This document shows positions 60,391 to 64,000 of a stretch of DNA of 64,000 nt, piece after piece (the stretch's first letter is position 1; every line of letters begins with the position of its first letter). The position numbers were made by a program, and so were the translations under genes. The notes beneath the pieces are model-generated. The model searched no databases, was not told where the DNA came from, and worked only from the letters and a program-made list of their open reading frames with translations. Origin of the DNA: an uncultured Flavobacteriaceae bacterium (lineage in GTDB: Bacteria > Bacteroidota > Bacteroidia > Flavobacteriales > Flavobacteriaceae); the NCBI GenBank assembly GCA_947502975.1, contig CANNBV010000005.1:1-64000 (forward strand). Reading direction: 5' to 3'.

Positions 60391-61887
60391 TTATTCTATG
60401 GTAAAGGTTTTATCAAAATGAGGCATTTTATCAGATTTCCAGTCCTTACCAGTTTTGTCATCGTGCCACCATAAAGGCTGCATATTTGTTTTACTCCATA
60501 TTTTAGCTTCTGAAACTAACGCTTTAAGAATCTCTGGGTGCTTATTACTTAGATTGTTATTTTCCTCCTTATCATTTTTAATATTGAAAAGTTTCCAATG
60601 TTCTTGATATGCTTTCAATGCTTTCCAATCGTCTTTTCTAACTGCAACATCCGTAAACCCATTTCTATGTCGCATTACATAAATATGCTCATCTGGTCTT
60701 GGGTTTTTATTCGATAAAAAATCGTTCCAAATATCTTTACCATCAAGTTGTTTTGTGACTGGTATTTTAGCTTCAGCCAAATTCGCAAGTGTAGGGTAAA
60801 AATCTAAAGCTGACACTGGGTAATTATATGTTTTTCCAGTAGGCACAACATTTGGCCAATGAAAAAACATAGGCACACGAAAACCACCTTCGTAAGCACT
60901 TCCTTTTCCTTCTTTTAAAGGGTAATTAGTAGCACCCGCTTTCATCTTTCCGCCATTATCGCTAAAGAAAATAATGAGCGTATTACCATACTGACCTGTC
61001 GCCTTTAACTCGTCAACTATTTTCTTTATACCTCTGTCTACGGCATAAACCATAGCTGCATATGTTTTACGCTTTTTATCCTTGATATGTTCGAATAATT
61101 TCAGGTCCTCTTCTTTTGCTTCAAGTGGCGTGTGTGGTGCGTTATATGACAGATATAGAAAGAAAGGATTATCTTTTTTATCTGCTGCTTCTCCTATAAA
61201 GCGTACAGCTTCTCTAGATAAACCATCAGTAACATATTCGGTTTCATCTACTACTTTACCATTATGCTCTAATGGATGCAAGTAATCCCAAATTATTTCT
61301 CTACCTCTATCTTTTTGTTTCTTGTAAGCTGCTTTAAATTGTTTTGGGTGATAGTTATGACCTCCCCCCAGAAATCCATAAAAATCATTAAACCCCCTCT
61401 CGCTAGGGTGATAGCCAGTACTTGCTCCTAAATGCCATTTACCAACTATACCTGTATAATATCCTGCATCTTGTAGCACTTTACTAATAAAAATTTCATT
61501 AATGTCTATGCCTTTCTTAATCGTTTCACCACTATTTGGAGGTAAATTGAATTGCGCGCCAATCTTATGCGCATATCTACCCGTCATTAAACTCGCTCTA
61601 CTTGGTCCGCAAAAAGGGTGAGCCACGTATGCATCTGTTAAAATAGTACCATTCTTAGCCAACATATCTAAATTAGGTGTTGGTATATCTTTTGAACCAT
61701 TAAACCCAACATCTGAATATCCCAAATCATCGCATAAAATCATTAAAATGTTTGGTTTAGATGAGACTTTTGGAATTTCTATTGAAGACTTATTTTTAGC
61801 ATTTCTATCCCGACAAGCATTGAAACATAAAACAGCAATTGAAAGAGAAAGGAAAAGAAAAGTTGTTTTTTTGAAAAGAAATCTCAT
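60391..61887 (-). CDS. S1-family sulfatase lipoprotein
   Basis: I start at the ATG at 61887 so that the product begins MRFLFKKTTFLFLSLSIAVLCFNACRDRN, a lipoprotein signal with Cys25. The longer frame would overlap the aldehyde dehydrogenase gene by 64 bases without signal character. The product of about 498 residues has the motif PFCGPSRASLMTGRY (Cys83), MILCDDLGYSDVGFNG, VGKWHLGASTGYHPSERGFNDFYGFLGGGHNY, FLYLSYNAPHTPLEA, LIIFFSDNGGKMKAG and YEGGFRVPMFFHWP. It is the first sulfatase transcribed in this part and may share a message with the aldehyde dehydrogenase, 35 bases upstream. Confidence 0.93.
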   Translation of the reverse strand: MRFLFKKTTFLFLSLSIAVLCFNACRDRNAKNKSSIEIPKVSSKPNILMILCDDLGYSDVGFNGSKDIPTPNLDMLAKNGTILTDAYVAHPFCGPSRASLMTGRYAHKIGAQFNLPPNSGETIKKGIDINEIFISKVLQDAGYYTGIVGKWHLGASTGYHPSERGFNDFYGFLGGGHNYHPKQFKAAYKKQKDRGREIIWDYLHPLEHNGKVVDETEYVTDGLSREAVRFIGEAADKKDNPFFLYLSYNAPHTPLEAKEEDLKLFEHIKDKKRKTYAAMVYAVDRGIKKIVDELKATGQYGNTLIIFFSDNGGKMKAGATNYPLKEGKGSAYEGGFRVPMFFHWPNVVPTGKTYNYPVSALDFYPTLANLAEAKIPVTKQLDGKDIWNDFLSNKNPRPDEHIYVMRHRNGFTDVAVRKDDWKALKAYQEHWKLFNIKNDKEENNNLSNKHPEILKALVSEAKIWSKTNMQPLWWHDDKTGKDWKSDKMPHFDKTFTIE

Positions 61888-61922
61888 GAGGTTATTGTAA
61901 TATACTTGACTGATGAATGATC

Positions 61923-63380
61923 TTATATCAAAGCCGTAGACACACGCTTTTTTACTAAATAGTCTTCTAAAGCTAGGTGTGAGCAATCATGACCAATTCC
62001 ACTATTTTTAAACCCGCCGTGAGGTAAATAAATGGCATACTTAACACCGTTAATTTGAATTTCTCCAAACTCCAATTCTTCAGTAAATCGCTCTATTCTT
62101 TTATGATCGTTAGTGAATATATATGATGCCAAACCAAACTCTGTATCATTCGCCAATTCTAAAACTTCATCATCAGTTTCAAAAGACATTACACCAGCTA
62201 CAGGGCCAAAGGTTTCCTCACTAAAAACCGTCATATCTTGGTTAACTCCAGATAAAATTGTTGGTTCCATCCAATTTCCTTGTTCTGGTAGCCCTTCTGG
62301 AATTTCACCACCAAATTCTAATTTTGCACCTTTACCCACAGCATCTTCAATAATCTCAAACATTCTATCCCTTGCATCTCTAGAAGCTAATGGCCCCATA
62401 AATACATCTACATTTTCTTTAATTCCAAAACCAACTTTTATTTCTGAAGCTCTTTTCACGTATTCTTTTATGAATTTCTCATAAATATTATTGTGCACAA
62501 AAATTCTATTTGCAGCTACGCAGATTTGTCCAGTGTTGCCAAATTTCAGACCAATTGCTAAATTTAATGCGATATCTAAATCAGCATCTTCAAAAACAAT
62601 AAATGGTGCATTACCTCCTAATTCCATACCCAACTTCTTAATTGACGTTGTACTATCTGCAATGACTCTTTGCCCTGTTTGCGTAGAACCAATCATGGTT
62701 ATTACTGCGGGAATTTTACTTGTAGTCATTGGCGTTGCCACTTCTTGACTAGAACCTGCTAAAATATTTACAACTCCAGCTGGAAAATTAATACTATGCA
62801 TAATTTCACCAACCATATAAGCAGATAATGGTGATAAGGTTGACGGTTTGATAATCAATGAACAACCTGCTGCTAATGCAGGCCCAATTTTATAACCAAC
62901 ATTCAACAATGGAAAATTCCATGCTAAATAGGCCACCGCAACACCAGCAGGTTGCGAAATCATTTTGTGCGTGTGTGTGTTATCATGATCTGGAATTTGC
63001 TCTTCCCGTAAATTTTGCATTGCACTAGGATACCATTCTAATGCCTCGGTCAACCTATCAATATCTTCTTGAGACCCCGCATAAGTCTTCCCCATTTCAT
63101 GTACCATTGCGGTTCTTAATTGGTGTTCATTTTCTAAGATAGCGTCTCTTAATTTTAGCATCCATTTTGTTCTATCTGCTAAAGAAAGACTTTTCCAATA
63201 CTTAAACCCTTTCTCTGCAGAGAGCAAGGCTTTTTCTGCATCAGCTTTTCCAGCTTTGGCTATTTGAGCAATAACGCCTCCTGTAGCTGGACAAACAACA
63301 TCTTCTTTTTCTCCACTTTCAGCATCAACTAATTTACCATCAATGTATAGCTTCTTATATCCAAAGTGTTCTGTCTTCAT
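61923..63380 (-). CDS. NAD(P)-dependent aldehyde dehydrogenase (candidate 3,6-anhydro-galactose dehydrogenase)
   Basis: This 485-residue ALDH has no signal peptide. The Rossmann domain shows VAYLAWNFPLLNVGYKIGPALAAGCSLIIKPS (NAD(P) contacts) and MIGSTQTGQRV, the general-base Glu in KKLGMELGGNAPF and the catalytic Cys287 (NTGQICVAANRIFV). The C-terminal GVKYAIYLPHGGFKNSGIGHDCSHLALEDYLVKKRVS is unlike the usual lactaldehyde dehydrogenase end. In this context it could oxidise 3,6-anhydro-galactose to its acid. Lactaldehyde or semialdehyde oxidation remains possible. It lies 14 bases after the enolase-superfamily gene, so the pair is co-transcribed. Confidence 0.88.
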   Translation of the reverse strand: MKTEHFGYKKLYIDGKLVDAESGEKEDVVCPATGGVIAQIAKAGKADAEKALLSAEKGFKYWKSLSLADRTKWMLKLRDAILENEHQLRTAMVHEMGKTYAGSQEDIDRLTEALEWYPSAMQNLREEQIPDHDNTHTHKMISQPAGVAVAYLAWNFPLLNVGYKIGPALAAGCSLIIKPSTLSPLSAYMVGEIMHSINFPAGVVNILAGSSQEVATPMTTSKIPAVITMIGSTQTGQRVIADSTTSIKKLGMELGGNAPFIVFEDADLDIALNLAIGLKFGNTGQICVAANRIFVHNNIYEKFIKEYVKRASEIKVGFGIKENVDVFMGPLASRDARDRMFEIIEDAVGKGAKLEFGGEIPEGLPEQGNWMEPTILSGVNQDMTVFSEETFGPVAGVMSFETDDEVLELANDTEFGLASYIFTNDHKRIERFTEELEFGEIQINGVKYAIYLPHGGFKNSGIGHDCSHLALEDYLVKKRVSTALI

Positions 63381-63394
63381 TTTTCTATTCAGAT

Positions 63395-64000
63395 TTATTT
63401 AACTTTTAAAATCTTTTGAACAATATCTTCTGTTTCTTTTGATGGTGTTGAGGCATATTTATGTAATACATCCTCATTAATATCAATACCTAAACCTGGT
63501 CTTTGCGGCACTTCAATCATACCATCCTTCATTTCAATTGAAGGAAAACACAGTTTATCCCGTAATCCATTTTCAGTCTGATCATATTCCATTAGGAAAT
63601 CTGGTTGATACATTCTACCAGGAACAGATTCTATATTTGATATAAAGTGAAGTGCTACATGTAACCCAATGGCTGTTCCCCATGTATGAGGAATTAAATC
63701 TACACCATTAGCGCTAGCTAATGCACCAATACGTTTTGCTTCTGTAAGACCGCCACTTGCACAAATATCTGGTTGGATAATATCTACCGATTTACTTCTA
63801 ATTAACTGTTGAAACCCAAATCGTAAATACTCACACTCTCCTCCAGATATAGGTATGGTCGTTTTTTGTCTTAACTCACTATATTGGTCATAAAACTCAG
63901 GTGATAATGGCTCTTCAAACCAGCTTATATCATATTGCTCTATTTTTCTTGCCAATTCAGTAGCTTCTCTTAATGTATATGCATGGTTAGAATCCACCAT
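63395..64000 (-). CDS. Enolase-superfamily sugar-acid dehydratase or cycloisomerase (partial)
   Basis: The C-terminal ~200 of about 380 residues; the start lies beyond the right edge. The metal ligands Asp3 (MVDSN), the WFEEP glutamates and Glu55 (SGGECEY) are visible. The catalytic dyad Asp78 (QPDICASGG) with His105 (PHTWGTAIG) places it in the mandelate racemase group. GGECEYLRFGF and PHTWG resemble galactarolactone/3,6-anhydrogalactonate cycloisomerases more than rhamnonate dehydratases, by recall. With the dehydrogenase it could turn anhydro-galactonate into 2-keto-3-deoxy-galactonate for the HpcH/HpaI aldolase. Confidence 0.85.
   Translation of the reverse strand: MVDSNHAYTLREATELARKIEQYDISWFEEPLSPEFYDQYSELRQKTTIPISGGECEYLRFGFQQLIRSKSVDIIQPDICASGGLTEAKRIGALASANGVDLIPHTWGTAIGLHVALHFISNIESVPGRMYQPDFLMEYDQTENGLRDKLCFPSIEMKDGMIEVPQRPGLGIDINEDVLHKYASTPSKETEDIVQKILKVK

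Noticed and set aside
61888-61986. Longer N-terminus for the sulfatase next to the aldehyde dehydrogenase
   Set aside because: It would overlap the dehydrogenase gene and put 33 residues before an evident lipoprotein signal.
61923-64000. Firm assignment of the locus to L-fucose or L-rhamnose use (lactaldehyde pathway)
   Set aside because: The enzyme classes would fit. However, GH127, the GH42/GH167-like enzyme, the PHTWG-type cycloisomerase features and the absence of GH29, GH95, GH78 or GH106 in the window favour an anhydro-galactan. It is kept as the alternative.

Overview
The window is AT-rich DNA of a marine member of the Flavobacteriaceae (Bacteroidota). The evidence is the type IX secretion (T9SS) C-terminal sorting domains, SusC/SusD outer-membrane proteins, a hybrid two-component regulator, TAnnTTTG promoter-like boxes and the rpsF-rpsR-rplI, priA, nadC, relA/spoT, fur and purA genes with flavobacterial sequence character. 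No rRNA, tRNA, CRISPR array, insertion sequence or prophage was seen.

Positions 1-23,000 are mostly core genome. They hold the tail of a T9SS-sorted protein, hisS, a DUF6495-like gene, a lipoprotein phosphodiesterase, the S6-S18-L9 operon, a LytTR response regulator, priA, DUF2147 and YihY genes, nadC, rlmH, hpf, a DCC protein, a TPR lipoprotein, rdgB, then relA/spoT-fur-purA. A DUF6503-like lipoprotein, a Ca2+/Na+ antiporter, a small lipoprotein and a BlaI/BlaR1-type pair follow. The BlaI promoter carries three dyads spaced exactly 20 bp apart, with a GC-rich foldable element between promoter and gene.

Positions 23,700-64,000 form one large polysaccharide utilization locus, cut by the right edge of the window. 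A hybrid two-component sensor/AraC regulator (plus strand) faces about 20 minus-strand genes. In the direction of transcription these are: an enolase-superfamily dehydratase or cycloisomerase (partial), an aldehyde dehydrogenase, a sulfatase, an AraC regulator, a sulfatase, a GH127 enzyme, an FG-GAP/UnbV protein, an MFS sugar porter, a HpcH/HpaI aldolase, a sulfatase, a clan-A glycosidase lipoprotein, SusC, SusD, a PKD-containing surface glycan-binding protein, an FG-GAP/UnbV-vanadium-haloperoxidase fusion, a small T9SS protein, a parallel beta-helix T9SS protein, an FnIII lipoprotein, a GH43-CBM6 and a sulfatase.

Four S1-type sulfatases point to a sulfated algal galactan or similar glycan. 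GH127 with four sulfatases, a GH42/GH167-like enzyme, an AraC regulator, an aldehyde dehydrogenase and an MR-type enolase-superfamily enzyme resemble the carrageenan regulon described in Zobellia, where GH127 releases 3,6-anhydro-D-galactose. I infer a related substrate. A deoxy-sugar (fucose/rhamnose) route is the main alternative. The most unusual gene is the secreted FG-GAP/UnbV-vanadium haloperoxidase fusion next to the SusCD genes. A recurring AACA-nn-TGT dyad upstream of several PUL units may be the operator of one of the two regulators.
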